From contig JAJDTL010000019.1 in assembly GCA_022827195.1 (NCBI GenBank), positions 186,001-250,000 of the forward strand: DNA of 64,000 nt, written 5' to 3'. The DNA comes from Caldilineaceae bacterium (GTDB lineage Bacteria; Chloroflexota; Anaerolineae; Caldilineales; Caldilineaceae). Shown here in pieces: positions 28,149 through 38,700 of the stretch. Numbering within the stretch: the stretch's first letter is position 1; every line of letters starts with the position of its first letter. The notes beneath the pieces are model-generated. The model was not told the DNA's origin. It worked only from the letters and a program-made list of their open reading frames with translations, and made no database searches. A program made the translations under genes and the position numbers.

Positions 28149-29552
28149 TTACGAGTCCAGTTCAATCTTGAAGGTGTAAGCGTGATCGCACGGGCGCTTC
28201 TTCGGCGTGCTCACGCGCAGACCGTCCCCCTCCTGCTGCCACGCGACCGGCTCCGCGCTGCCCAGCATCGAAACGCCGCGCACGCGTCCGCCCACGGCCG
28301 AGCCGCTCCCCAGCGAGGTGATGACCGCCTCGTCGCCCGGCCAGCCCAGAACGACCGCATAGAGCGCGTCGCCCTTCTGCGTGAAGCGCATGTCCCTGGC
28401 CGTGAACGGCTGGTTCCTGCGCTCCGACATATGGCCCGCCTCCACGGCCGTATCGCCCTCACCGAACCGCTCCCAGTGACGTGTGCCGTAGATCGCCTCG
28501 CCGTTCACGTCCAGCCACGCGCCCAGGTCCAGCAGCATCTGTGTCGCCTCCGCCGGAATGACGCCGTCCGCGCGCGGGCCGACGTTCAGCAGCAGGTTGC
28601 CATTCTTGCTGACAATGTCGACCAAGTCATGGACGATCGTCGTCGCGCTCTTGAACTCGTCATCCTCGATGTAACTCCACGACTTGTAGCTGACCGAGGT
28701 GTCCGTCTGCCAGTAGTGCGGGCGGATGTCGTCCAGCTTGCCCCGCTCCACGTCATAGACCGCGACGCCGTCGGGGAGCTTGTCCTTGTACTGCAGAACA
28801 GGCTCGATGCCCCACTCCAGCGCCCGGTTGTAGTAGTAGGCGGCGACCTGCGGTCGGTAGGGTTCGAACTCGTCGAAATGCCAGCCGAAATCGAACCAGA
28901 GCACATCGGGGCGGAAATAGTCGATCATTTCAAGCGTGCGCGCGTACCAGTTCTGAATGAAGTCCCAGCTGGCGGGCGCCTCCTCCGCGTGCGGCGGGCT
29001 GTAGAGGTCCTCCAGGCCGGGATGCGTCGTATCGAAGTCGTCCGCATAGGTGTAGTAGCGCCAGTTGAACGCGCGGTGGCTCGAAACGCCGAACTTCAGC
29101 CCCGCGCCGCGCGTCTCCCGCTCCAACTCCTTGCACACATCCCGCTTCGGGCCCATCTGCGCCGCGTTCCAGCGCGTATGCGTGCTCGCGAACATCGGGA
29201 AGCCGTCATGATGCTCAGCCACCGGCACGATGTAGCGCGCGCCCGCTTTGCGGAACAGCTCGACCCACTGCGCCGGGTCCCAGTTTTCCGCCTTGAACAG
29301 CGGGATAAAGTCTTTGTAGCCGAATTTGGACGGATGCCCCCACGTCTGTGTGTGGTGCTCGAAGTAGTTCGGCCCCTTGCGCGAGACCTCGTCGCGGTAC
29401 ATGAAGCGGGGATACCATTCGTTGTCGAACGCCGGCACGGCATAGACGCCCCAGTGGATGAAGATGCCCAGCTTATCGTCCATAAACCATTGCGGCACTG
29501 CGTAGTTCTGCAGCGACGCCCAGGTCGGTTCGTAGCGGAAATCGGCGGTCAT
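28149..29552 (-). CDS. alpha-L-fucosidase, GH29
   Basis: The 467-residue enzyme hydrolyses terminal alpha-L-fucose by a retaining mechanism. Family stretches include WFMDDKLGIFIHWGVYAVPA, YFEHHTQTWGHPSKFGYKDF, YIVPVAEHHDGFPMF, and the nucleophile Asp in RPDVLWFDFGW. A beta-sandwich C-terminus with GNLLLNVGPRADGVIPAE follows. No signal peptide is seen, so it is probably cytoplasmic and works on imported oligosaccharides. An 18-base perfect palindrome lies 20 bases before the start. The next gene is two bases downstream. Confidence 0.94.
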   Translation of the reverse strand: MTADFRYEPTWASLQNYAVPQWFMDDKLGIFIHWGVYAVPAFDNEWYPRFMYRDEVSRKGPNYFEHHTQTWGHPSKFGYKDFIPLFKAENWDPAQWVELFRKAGARYIVPVAEHHDGFPMFASTHTRWNAAQMGPKRDVCKELERETRGAGLKFGVSSHRAFNWRYYTYADDFDTTHPGLEDLYSPPHAEEAPASWDFIQNWYARTLEMIDYFRPDVLWFDFGWHFDEFEPYRPQVAAYYYNRALEWGIEPVLQYKDKLPDGVAVYDVERGKLDDIRPHYWQTDTSVSYKSWSYIEDDEFKSATTIVHDLVDIVSKNGNLLLNVGPRADGVIPAEATQMLLDLGAWLDVNGEAIYGTRHWERFGEGDTAVEAGHMSERRNQPFTARDMRFTQKGDALYAVVLGWPGDEAVITSLGSGSAVGGRVRGVSMLGSAEPVAWQQEGDGLRVSTPKKRPCDHAYTFKIELDS

Positions 29553-29572
29553 TGCATGACTCCATCGTGGTT

Positions 29573-29590
29573 CGTTTGCGCGCGCAAACG
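29573..29590. promoter_or_regulatory. 18-base perfect palindrome upstream of the fucosidase gene
   Basis: CGTTTGCGCGCGCAAACG is fully self-complementary and ends 20 bases before the fucosidase ATG (29552, minus strand). Size and symmetry fit an operator for a dimeric repressor such as a LacI-family sugar regulator; no such regulator gene is in the window. Confidence 0.5.
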
Positions 29591-29724
29591 CGTAGCTTAT
29601 TGTGGTCGTCTTGGCTTCAGCTCAGTGCAATACAAACGTGGAGATCTTCCAAGGGAGTATAGAGGGGTACTCCGGTCGTGTCCAATCTTGGCGGGGTGGA
29701 TCTGTGCCCGCCGCCGGTCATTCG

Positions 29725-30147
29725 TCAATCGCACAGATCGCAGGGCAAAAGTTGACGGGCCAGCAGGATGCCGAGCAGCGCGCACACGAGGCTGATGCCG
29801 TTGTTGGCGAGGATATTGGCAAGAGCGGCCCAGGCGCGTCCATTCTGCCACAAAGCCATGCTCTCGACCGCGAAGGTAGAAAACGTGGTGAAAGAGCCGA
29901 GAAAGCCGACCGTCATCATCAGGCGCAGCTGCGGCGACAATGCCAGGTAGTGGGAACCGACCGCCACCAGAAAGCCGAGCAGCAGGCTGCCCGAGACATT
30001 GACGGCCAGTGTGCCGTAGGGGAACTCCGCCCCCAACTTCGCCGCCAGCCACAGGCTGACAAAGTAGCGTGCATTCGCTCCCAGCACAGCGCCCAGCCCG
30101 ATCCAGACAACCTGCCCCGCTATCGTCCTGAACCCGTCAACCGTCAT
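29725..30147 (-). CDS. crcB: fluoride ion exporter CrcB/Fluc
   Basis: The 140-residue protein is a small four-helix membrane channel that exports fluoride. Typical pieces are GLGAVLGANARYFVSLW, PYGTLAVNVSGSLLLGFLV, and TVGFLGSFTTFSTFAVES with the Phe-box. ATG 30147 lies 41 bases after the M1 peptidase stop, probably in the same transcript. The gap is too short for a fluoride riboswitch. A 172-base stretch separates its 3' end from the fucosidase start. Confidence 0.93.
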   Translation of the reverse strand: MTVDGFRTIAGQVVWIGLGAVLGANARYFVSLWLAAKLGAEFPYGTLAVNVSGSLLLGFLVAVGSHYLALSPQLRLMMTVGFLGSFTTFSTFAVESMALWQNGRAWAALANILANNGISLVCALLGILLARQLLPCDLCD

Positions 30148-30188
30148 GCCCCTTCCCGTTCAGGCAAGCCGTCGCGCCCGCCTTCTGG

Positions 30189-31766
30189 TCACCTCTCCTG
30201 CGGCGCCGCAACATCCGCCGCCCTTGCCGTCAGCGGGCCAATCCACTCGGTGTAGAGGACATCCGCGACCTGTGGGTTGATCTGCCGCAACTCCGCCAAA
30301 AGCGTCTGCGGCGTTACAATCCCGTACTGATTGTTCGCCAGGTAGTTCTCCAAAAACTGCTTGAACGCCCGCTCGCCCAGACTGCGACGGACCGTGGAAA
30401 AGAAGAGCGCCCCCTTGGCGTAGACCACGCCCTCGTATTGAATCGAGTCGGCAAACGCCATCACCGGCTGATTGAGCGCCGCATCCTCTTCGCGGCTGAT
30501 CAGCCCGTCGACCACGATCTGCCAGCGCCGCGACTCCAGGATATCGGCCGCGCCCGCGCCGTGCACCGCCTCGTAGTAGATGCGGCTCGAATACTCCGCC
30601 AGCCCTTCGTCAACCCACGGCTGGTTGACCGGATCGTTGTGGACCAGCTGATACCACCACTGATGCGCCACTTCGTGGACCGCGCGAATCTCCAACTGGT
30701 CCCGGTAACGGTCGTACAGCTGCACGCCCAGCAGAAAGGACTGCGGATACTCCATCCCCCGGAAGTTGATCGGCGCGGCCGCCACCCGCAGCTCGGCATA
30801 GGGATAGGGCCCGAACCAGTCGCTGTACACCCGCAGCGCGGCTGCCGTGTGCTGCAGAACGGCCCGCCCCGCCTCCTCATGCTCCGGCAGCCAGTAGCTC
30901 GTCACGCGCGTGCCGTAGGCCTCCAGGCTGTCCGACTGAAACCGGTCGCTGAGATGGATGAAAAACTCGCGCGACCTATCCGTCTCCCACCGGTGCTGTA
31001 CCCGCCCCTCGCTGACCGTTGTCGAGGTGATCAGCCTGCCGCTCGTCACCGCGATCTGCTCGCTCGGCACAGTGCCGGTAACGACGAATTGGGAGATATA
31101 GTTGAACGCGGCATCCCCGCGGCTGGTGCCCCTCTCCAGCCACCAGCGCCCGGTCGCCGCGGTCGGCCCCGGCTGGTAGACCGCCAGCGAGGGGTAGAAG
31201 AGCGGCAGGCTCACAAAGTCCTGGCTGTAGCCGAACAGACGGTAGGCCGCGCTCGTGTCCGCGGCCCAGTGCGGGATCTCCAGCCGCCAGCTCAGGTAGA
31301 CGGTCGTCGCCTGCCCCCGCAGCAGCGCACGCGGCAACTCCACGCGTACAGCAGTATTCTGTTCCAGATAGATGAACGGCGCGGTACGGCCCTCGACCGC
31401 CGCGTTCTGAATGCTGAACTCGGCGCCGTAATGCGGCAGCGCCGGATAGAGCCGGAAGATCAGATAGGTCCAGGGGTCCGCGCTGTTGTTGGGCACGCGG
31501 ATGTTGGCCGTGCCCTGCAGAGAGGACAGATCGTCGCTCAGGGTGAACTCGATCTCATAATGGGGCATCGCCTTGGCAGTCGCCTGCGACCCGTCCTCCG
31601 CCACCGTTGAAGAGCCAATTCCGCTGCAGGCTGCCAGCACGAGTATCAGTAGCAGCAGGCCGATGCCCACCGCGCTAATAGAAGCGTGAAGCTTTCTTCC
31701 TTTTCTGCTCTTTGCTCTCTCCTGTGCGTTAGGGGGCATAATAGGCAACATCTGCTGCTGATTCAT
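30189..31766 (-). CDS. M1-family metallopeptidase lipoprotein
   Basis: The 525-residue protein has a lipoprotein signal: basic N-terminus, hydrophobic stretch, and lipobox LVLAAC near residue 46. A gluzincin domain of the M1 aminopeptidase type follows, with the zinc motif HEVAHQWWYQLV and the third ligand Glu in WVDEGLAEYSS. The N-terminal part (residues 60-250) has the beta-sandwich of M1 enzymes. It is shorter than full aminopeptidase N (no ERAP1-like C-terminal domain). It would be anchored outside the cell and trim peptides or proteins. It is co-directional with crcB. Confidence 0.87.
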   Translation of the reverse strand: MNQQQMLPIMPPNAQERAKSRKGRKLHASISAVGIGLLLLILVLAACSGIGSSTVAEDGSQATAKAMPHYEIEFTLSDDLSSLQGTANIRVPNNSADPWTYLIFRLYPALPHYGAEFSIQNAAVEGRTAPFIYLEQNTAVRVELPRALLRGQATTVYLSWRLEIPHWAADTSAAYRLFGYSQDFVSLPLFYPSLAVYQPGPTAATGRWWLERGTSRGDAAFNYISQFVVTGTVPSEQIAVTSGRLITSTTVSEGRVQHRWETDRSREFFIHLSDRFQSDSLEAYGTRVTSYWLPEHEEAGRAVLQHTAAALRVYSDWFGPYPYAELRVAAAPINFRGMEYPQSFLLGVQLYDRYRDQLEIRAVHEVAHQWWYQLVHNDPVNQPWVDEGLAEYSSRIYYEAVHGAGAADILESRRWQIVVDGLISREEDAALNQPVMAFADSIQYEGVVYAKGALFFSTVRRSLGERAFKQFLENYLANNQYGIVTPQTLLAELRQINPQVADVLYTEWIGPLTARAADVAAPQER

Positions 31767-31853
31767 AGCAACGACAAGAGTTGTAACATAAGCTACGCAG
31801 CAGGAGGTGAAATGCGTGGCGTCAACTCAGCAGGCGAAATGTGATTGAACAAC

Positions 31854-32442
31854 TCACGCCCGCCACCTCCGAAACGTGTCCCGCAAATCCTCGACGAAAT
31901 GCTGCAAAGCATCGTCCAACCGCGCGGCGCGAACAATGTCCATATTTTGCACGATTTCCTCGGCATACTCGATGCCTCCGAGAGAGGGTGTGCGCCCCGC
32001 GTCGCGAATCGCTTCGATCAAGCGTTCCTTGTAGCGTTCGCGGCTGCATTTCTTGTCCGGAGCCTGACAGCCGCGCCCCAACACCGCCTTGAAGGCCGCC
32101 CCGTCTAACAGCAGCCAGCGCTCAACATGTGGATCAGGGACGGCAAAAATTGTCGGTGTTGGTATGTTCAGGCGGTCAATCTCTTTTCTGCGGTCATTGA
32201 ATCCTTTACAGTTGGCATCGGTGGCAACGATGATCAGGTCTGGACTGGGAGTGCCCTGTCGCTTCAGGTCTCGTATGTAATCTCTAAGGCCGACGATGAC
32301 TTTGCCATGACCGCCCACTGCATTGCGCCAGTCGAGTTCTACCTCGACCGCGCATTCTATGGCGATCCTCTGCACGAGCGATCCGATTACCTTTTCGTGG
32401 GCATCGTCCTCGACAAAGAGAGCGATTCTAAAGTAGTTCCCT
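31854..32442 (-). pseudogene. TOPRIM-like partner protein, 5' end removed by IS630
   Basis: About 195 intact codons remain: FRIALFVEDDAHEKVIGSLV at the start, then SPDLIIVATDANCKGFND and PDPHVERWLL. The pattern strand-Glu, strand-Asp resembles small TOPRIM-like proteins (DUF4276/RloB kind) that pair with AAA ATPases. The ancestral start was probably the GTG at 33628-33630, one base beyond the ATPase stop, because GTGAGTTCA followed by the residue frame here reads on in phase. The IS630 element now separates them by 1.2 kb. A TTG inside the IS end could still start a shortened product. The TOPRIM assignment is moderate: the second Asp of DxD appears as Asn. Confidence 0.5.
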
Positions 32443-33624
32443 AATGAAACCAAGAGCCTTGCTTTTGGTGGGCAAGATGTGATAGAAGGATCGGACCGAC
32501 TTCCATAACAAGTGATGGAGGGGAACGATGGTTCGACCTGATTTGGCGAAATGGGGCCAGTCGCTGTCCGATTTGCGCAGCTTGTCGGTGGAGGCTGAAC
32601 ATGGGCGCAGTCGCGAGCGTTTTCTGGCATTGTTCATGATTGCGAGTGGACAGACGACGGCCTGTAGCTGGGCACGCGAGGTTGGACGCACGAAGGAAAC
32701 GGTCCTCAAATGGGTGCATGACTATAATCGGTTGGGTCCGGAGGGGGTGTTCTATCGTCATACGGGTGGACGTCGCCCTTTTTTAGCTGCAAGCAGGTCA
32801 GGCAGCTCGTAAAGGTTGTATTGGAAAGCGAGCCGGTCGACCACGGGTTGCCTGGTCACAATTGGACGTTGAAAAAGCTGCGGCGCTGGCTCAAGCAGGT
32901 CATGGATTGCGATCTGGCCCGCAGTTCGCTGCATAGAATCTTGTGCGCGGCACGGTTGGGTTGGAAGCGATGTCAAAAGCTGCCCAAGAAAGCCGACCCG
33001 CATAAACGAGCTGCCTTTATGCAACGGTTCCACCAACTGTATGAAGGGGTATGGCGCTTGCAGACACGTCTGATCTATATCGATGAAGCACACATCCATC
33101 GCGACATGGACATCGGCTACACCTGGGCGCTAAAAGGCAAACCGGCTTGGCGCCTGAGTGACTCGGCGCCGCTGGCACACCGCATCAACTGGTACGGCGC
33201 CTACGACTTCGCCGCAGGCCGCTGCATGATTTGGAATGAAGGCTCCTGCAACAAAGAACATACGATTCAGTTCTTGCAGCGCCTGGCTGCATGGCTGGGC
33301 GATGAGACCGGTGAAGCCGTGATCATTTGGGACGGCGCCAGTTGGCATCGGGCCAAATGCGTACAGAAGGCTGCGGTCAAACTCGGCTTCACGCTCATCG
33401 CTTTGCCACCTTACAGTCCCGACCTGAATCCGATCGAGGGTCTCTGGAAGTGGATGCGAGAAGAGGTGACACGCAACTACTGCCATCCTTCCATGCGACA
33501 CCTATTCGACGCCTGCAAAGCCTTCGTCGACCGCATCAATACCGACCCAACAACCCTTGTCTATCGCCTCTGGCCCAAATTTCAACTCGACCCAGAGTAC
33601 GAAAAACTCTTGGTATCAAATTGA
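32443..33624. mobile_element. IS630-family insertion sequence
   Basis: A 1.2 kb element carries one transposase over two frames. The ends share the imperfect inverted repeat TGAAACCAAGAG (32445-32456) and CTCTTGGTATCA (33607-33618). IS630 elements insert at TA; I could not see a clean TA duplication, so the outer borders are uncertain by a few bases. It interrupts the junction between the AAA ATPase gene and its TOPRIM-like partner. Confidence 0.8.
32528..33624 (+). CDS. IS630 transposase, two frames joined by probable -1 frameshift
   Basis: The first frame (32528-32812) encodes the helix-turn-helix part (ASGQTTACSWAREVGRTKET, VLKWVHDYNRLG). The second frame, minus one, encodes the DDE catalytic core: LIYIDEAHIH (first Asp), VIIWDGASWHRA (second Asp), PDLNPIEGLWKWMRE (Glu). 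At 32779-32785 lies T TTT TTA, in the right phase for -1 slippage. Shifting there gives GGRRPFFSCKQVRQLV and continues without a gap, for a product near 365 residues, normal for IS630. A small hairpin (AGCTGC/GCAGCT, 32785-32807) follows. Confidence 0.8.
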
Positions 33625-33631
33625 ACTCACT

Positions 33632-34942
33632 TTAGGAATCAAAATCCCCTCTCAGTATGCGTACCGACATGGGAAGATCCTCCTGCTCGTCATTGAGTGC
33701 ACTATCGATATCACGGCCGCGCCCCAATGGCCCCCAATTAACGGCAAAGGGTTCAATGTAAGTTCGACGATCCTGGCGGCGCACCACATAAAGGCAGTCG
33801 TCTGCCAGCATATCAGGCAGAATCGGGGAGTGCGTTGTGAGGATGTGCTGGGTTTGACCGAGAAATTTCCGTGTTTTTAGCAATTCCGCGATTAACTGGA
33901 TCCGCCGCGGGTGGACACCATTCTCCGGTTCTTCAAATCCGACCAGCGCAGGGGGTTCCTCAATTCCAATCAAGGCCAATAGACCGAGCATCCGCAGTGT
34001 TCCTTCCGAGAGGACGCGCGCCGGCATTGACACTCCACCTTCCCTCAGGCGCAACTCGACTTCGCCGAGCCCGCTGACTTCAGTTTCAATGCCGTTGAAA
34101 TTGGGCACTAGGGTATGCAGCGCCTTTTCGACCCCTTCAAACTGATTAGCGTCAAGCGCTTTCATCGTGTTGAGAAAGGCCGCGAGTTCCTCCCCCATCA
34201 GCCCCAGATGACGCACTTCCTTGACCGGATTGGCCGCGCGCATGCGTTCACGCGGCTCGAAGTAGAAAAACAGCCAGTTTTCAAGTTCGCGTCGCGCCGC
34301 CACCAGATGTGGATAGTGCGGAGGATAGTGCGGCATCGAGAGGATACTGCGGTCCAAGAATCGATCGTAGCTGGTGGGGCGCGACTGCCCCTCCAATCGC
34401 AAGCAAATCTTTTCGCCCTGTCCCTCGATGAAGGGCTTGCGGTTCGCGTTCGGTTCTCCCTTGGCGTTCAAGGCGGCCAAGTATTCGTCGATCACGCGTA
34501 GAACACCCGATTGGGGCAGCATTTCCACCTCGATGCGGTAGCGCAGATTCTGTTCGCGGACAGGGAGAGGCTTGTTGCCCTCCTCGGGCTCGTCCTTGTT
34601 GGCCGGGCGGCGCATTTCCTGTATCTGGCGGTTGACGGCGGTTATGATTGCGTCCGACAGGCGCAAATCAGCCTCGATAGAGAAGCACAGCCTCTCCTGT
34701 TCAAGCAGCCCTTTGATCCCCCTTTCCCCGATAGTAAAGGACTCAAGCGGCTTGCCCCGGTAGGGGGGATCAAACGCCTCCTTCAGCGTCCGGCTCGTCC
34801 CCAATTTCGACAGTAGTTGCAGCGCGTCCAAAAAATTGCTCTTGCCCGCGGCATTCGGTCCAAATAAAACAACAAGCGGGAGCAGATGCACTTCAAGGTC
34901 TTCAAGAGACTTGTAACCACGAATATGTATACGCTTCAGCAT
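33632..34942 (-). CDS. AAA-family ATPase, OLD/RecF-like, probable defence component
   Basis: The 436-residue protein is an ABC/SMC-type ATPase of the AAA_15/AAA_21 group. MLKRIHIRGYKSLEDLEVHL leads into Walker A LFGPNAAGKSNFLDAL (about residues 28-43). The signature is VLSEGTLRMLGLLALIG, Walker B ALVGFEEPENGVHPRR, and the His switch ILTTHSPILPDML. No TOPRIM domain follows within the protein. Such ATPases act in phage defence when paired with a separate nuclease or TOPRIM gene. The next gene on the strand is TOPRIM-like, now cut off by IS630. ATG 34942 is the start. Confidence 0.82.
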   Translation of the reverse strand: MLKRIHIRGYKSLEDLEVHLLPLVVLFGPNAAGKSNFLDALQLLSKLGTSRTLKEAFDPPYRGKPLESFTIGERGIKGLLEQERLCFSIEADLRLSDAIITAVNRQIQEMRRPANKDEPEEGNKPLPVREQNLRYRIEVEMLPQSGVLRVIDEYLAALNAKGEPNANRKPFIEGQGEKICLRLEGQSRPTSYDRFLDRSILSMPHYPPHYPHLVAARRELENWLFFYFEPRERMRAANPVKEVRHLGLMGEELAAFLNTMKALDANQFEGVEKALHTLVPNFNGIETEVSGLGEVELRLREGGVSMPARVLSEGTLRMLGLLALIGIEEPPALVGFEEPENGVHPRRIQLIAELLKTRKFLGQTQHILTTHSPILPDMLADDCLYVVRRQDRRTYIEPFAVNWGPLGRGRDIDSALNDEQEDLPMSVRILRGDFDS

Positions 34943-35183
34943 GGTGGAGTCTCCATAAAGCGGTCCTATGACGAACTGCCTGTTGCTGAATTCAACCTCT
35001 TGTTTCTTTCAAAGGGCGAACAGTCGATGCCAGCAACGCTTTTGTCCGGATCGGCACGATTCTGAGTGGTATTTCCGTGTCCTGTGTTCCTCCTATAATA
35101 GCATAATCGGGTTGTACAAGGTAAAATATGCACGGATGTGCTAGAATGGCAATCTGACACCAACGCGAATCAAGGTTTATACA

Positions 35184-35702
35184 ATGTCTTTATCGATCAC
35201 ACGCTGTCACTTCCCCATCGGCGCCATCGAAATCCACGCCACCGACGCGGCCGTAACCGCAGTCGAATATGTCGAGGAACGGCCAGCCGACGATGCCATC
35301 CGCCAGGAGCACTGCGCAGCCTCCGCGAGCGCGCATCCTCTCCTCGAAGAGGCGCAGCGTCAGCTGGCCGCCTATTTTGCCGGTTCACTGCGCTGCTTCG
35401 ACCTGCCTCTGGCCCTCGAAGGCACGCCCTTTCAGCGCCAGGTCTGGCAGCAGCTTCGCAGCGTCGGGTACGGGGAGACGGCGAGTTACGGCGCGATCGC
35501 CGCGGCTATCGACAACCCCAAGGCCGTGCGCGCCGTCGGCGCGGCCAACGGGCGCAATCCGGTCGCGATCATCGTGCCCTGTCACCGCGTCATCGGCAGC
35601 GGCCGGCAGCGCAGCGGAGGGCGGGTCAAGCTCACCGGCTACGGCGGCGGCCTCTGGCGGAAGGAGTGGCTGCTGCGGCACGAGGGGGTGCTGCTGGTGT
35701 GA
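35184..35702 (+). CDS. ogt: methylated-DNA--protein-cysteine S-methyltransferase
   Basis: The 172-residue suicide enzyme removes O6-methylguanine damage by transferring the methyl group to its own Cys. The active site [10 protein letters not shown] is present, with [20 protein letters not shown], the Arg-finger segment [15 protein letters not shown], and [15 protein letters not shown] at the end. ATG 35184 is the start. It lies between, and converges with, the exonuclease-helicase fusion, 21 bases apart. A repair role next to a repair-type helicase may be chance. Confidence 0.94.
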   Translation: MSLSITRCHFPIGAIEIHATDAAVTAVEYVEERPADDAIRQEHCAASASAHPLLEEAQRQLAAYFAGSLRCFDLPLALEGTPFQRQVWQQLRSVGYGETASYGAIAAAIDNPKAVRAVGAANGRNPVAIIVPCHRVIGSGRQRSGGRVKLTGYGGGLWRKEWLLRHEGVLLV

Positions 35703-35723
35703 GAGTGGCCGCTGGGATTGAGA

Positions 35724-38700
35724 TTACGAACTGGGCTCGAACACCAACTCCGGCACTACGACTTCCCAAGTATCGCACTTGAGACCGCTCTGGTACTGCG
35801 GCTCTGAATATTCTCGATTCCAGGTAGCGATGGCCAAGATGCTGGCAGAAGCGCATCGCGTTCCCGCCGGGGGTTCGAAACTGCCGGCTAGCTGTCCGAC
35901 GACCGTGCCGTTGCGGTCCAGTAGTTCCCACCGACTCGCTCCGGCCTGCACTTGTAGTGGATCGCCCGGGGAAAGCGCGGCGATGGCGCTGTGCAGGGGA
36001 TGGTTGGAATGCCTGTACCCCGCGTAGCTCAGAAAGACGTCGCGCAGGCTGAGCTGCCTATACTGCCGGCTGAGTTCCGGCGGCGCCGCCGGGAGTGTGA
36101 CAGGCGGCCGGCGGCGCAGCACAGAGGGGCTATTCCGCAAGGCTTCCTGGAATGGGTGACCGCCAGGTGAGCCCGCCAGGGTGAGGGTCAGCCGCGCGCG
36201 GCTCATTGCCACGTAGTACAGCCGGCGCGGGGCATCCGCATCCTCGCCGCGGCCGACGCGATCCCACCTCCCGTCCAGCACAACCACGTGGTCGAACTCC
36301 AGGCCCTTCGCGCGGTGGGCGGTCAGGAGCAGCAAACCGCGCTGACGGCGGCGTAGGTCACGCCCCCACTCGGCCAGCCATTCGATGAACCGGTCTGCCG
36401 CTGTCTCCGCGCCTCCGGTCTCCAACTCGTACGCGGCTATCGCTTCCTGCAACAGTTCAGTCCAAGGAGTTGGGGACAGTCTGTCCGCCCGGCCCTTCAG
36501 ATCCTCACTGTTCACCAAGCGGGAGTCTCGTTCGCGCAGCCATTTCACGAGCGCCTGCGTCTCGCGCAGATGCCAGACGGTTGAGGACTCTTCGTTTGCC
36601 ATCTGCACCGGAATCCCTTCAAGTTCGCAAAGGCTGCGCACCGGATCCAGGTAGCGCCATGCGCGGGCCACCACCGCGCAGACAGACCAGTCCCAGGCTG
36701 GAGAGAGATCGGACAGTCGCTTCAGCTCGGCGATAACCGCCTGCGCCTGCGTGATGGGCGTGTCGCCGACCGGCAGTATCTGAACTCGACCTTGGGCGAC
36801 CGGGTCTACTTCAGTCCACACGCCACCGGGCGGGTCCTTCCTGCGCGCCTGATCAATCTGGATTGGCTGCTCTCTCTTCATCCGTTGCCGCGCTGGCTTG
36901 ATCACCCTATTGGCGGCCTCGATAATATGGCCGGTGGAACGGAAGTTGTCGGTCAGGAAGAATGACCTTGCGCTGTAGTCTTCTTCGAAGCGGCGGATAA
37001 ACTTGACCGACGCGCCGCTGAAGGCATAGATGTTCTGATCATCGTCGCCCACCGCGAAAAGGCTCAGCCTATCGTCTTCTTCAGCAAGAGTTCGGCCGGA
37101 CAGCGCGGAGATCAGTCCGTATTCATCCGGGCCAATGTCCTGGTACTCGTCCACCAGTATCCAGCGGAAGCCTGCCAGCAGGCGCGTCCGCATTTCGTCC
37201 GCCTCATCGGGGGGCAGTCCTTCCCCGCGTAGCAGTGAGGTAGCCTGGCGAAGAATCGTCTTGAACTCTTCCTCATCAAGCCGGTTCGCCCGCCCCGAAA
37301 AGCTGGCCCCCGTCAAGAGCATTGCGAGCGCGTGGCAGGTCAGCACGATCACTCCGCGAGCATCATCGCCGATCAGATCCGCCAGGCGGCGGCGGATTTC
37401 GACAGCGGCGTGCCGGTTGTAGGCGAGGGCCAGGATGCTGCGCGGGTTCTCACGCCTGACGCGTACCAGATAAGCGATACGATGCACCAATACCCGCGTC
37501 TTGCCCGAGCCGGGGCCTGCGAGCACCAGCACGTTCGTCTTTTCCCGGTCATCTACCACGATGTCGCGCTGATTGCGATTTCTCAGGCTTCTGACGACGG
37601 TGTCCCATGACTCAGGCGTGGTTTGCCGCGAGATTTCTCTGTCCCGTTCCGGTAGCCATCGCTGCAGGAACTCCTCCTTGGGGAGGCTGAAGTAGTCCAG
37701 TGACAGGCGCACGGCATCGGAAAAGGATTCCAACCCCTGCTGGGCATATTCCATCATTACGTGTATCTGTAGCACCTGTTCATCATAATAGAACCTGAGG
37801 GGCTGGAAATCAGCATCGGCGAAGCGGCGCCTCTCTTTACTCAGTCGAATGGTCATAGCCGGGCGAAAGACCGCCAAACCCTTGTTCAGCCGAATGACCT
37901 CCTGTTCGTGCAGCCAGAGCAGGGCACGATCCCTAAGTTTTTCGTGGTGTGTGACCCTGCCCTGTATGATGATGTCGGACTTGAGCGACGACAGCAGGTT
38001 GCCCAGCGTCGTCTCGGCAAGCAAGTCCGTGCCTCTGCTACCCCGCGGTAGGCTCGCGAGCAGATGATCTAGCAATCGTTTGGCGGCATCGCGGCGCAAC
38101 GCCGCAGTTTTTTCCAAGTCGCTCCACTCGCGCTGCAACGTCACATGGAGGGTATCTCGATCTTGCCCCCGTATCCCCAGGCTTCCCCCACGTCCACCCT
38201 CTCCTCGCCCGTCGGCGGCGATGCTGCGGACAATACGCCTCACGCGTTCCGGCAAAGCGTAGGCATGACCGTCATCCTTAAGCTTTTGGGTAGCAAGGCG
38301 GAGATGTAGGGGGTGGGTATCGCCCTTGCTCATATCGGGGGCCATCTCTTGCATAATGGCAATGAGCGTCTGCTCCAGTCCGGCCGCCTCTTGAAAGCGC
38401 CGCTGTGAGGAGTTTTTCACCCCTGTGTGGACGAAGGCGGTTAGCACTGTGTCGTTGCTGGCGACGCCCCATTTCTCCAGGTCATCCAGCGCTTTCCGCA
38501 CTCTCTCCGGGGACAGGCCTGTTACGGCCATCAGATCGTCGGTTGTGATGCCTTCATCCGCGTCTGATTCGATTAGTGTCTCCGCGATGGTTATGAGTTG
38601 ACGGCGGTAGGCATGTCCGATGGAGGCCCTTTCGAGCTTGGCGCGCGCTTCCTCTTTTGAGTTCACTCTCAGGGAGGAAGGAAACACCTTCACGCTGTTT

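Noticed and set aside
30148-30188. Fluoride riboswitch before crcB
   Set aside because: Only 41 bases separate crcB from the upstream gene, too short for the aptamer, and no matching fold was seen.
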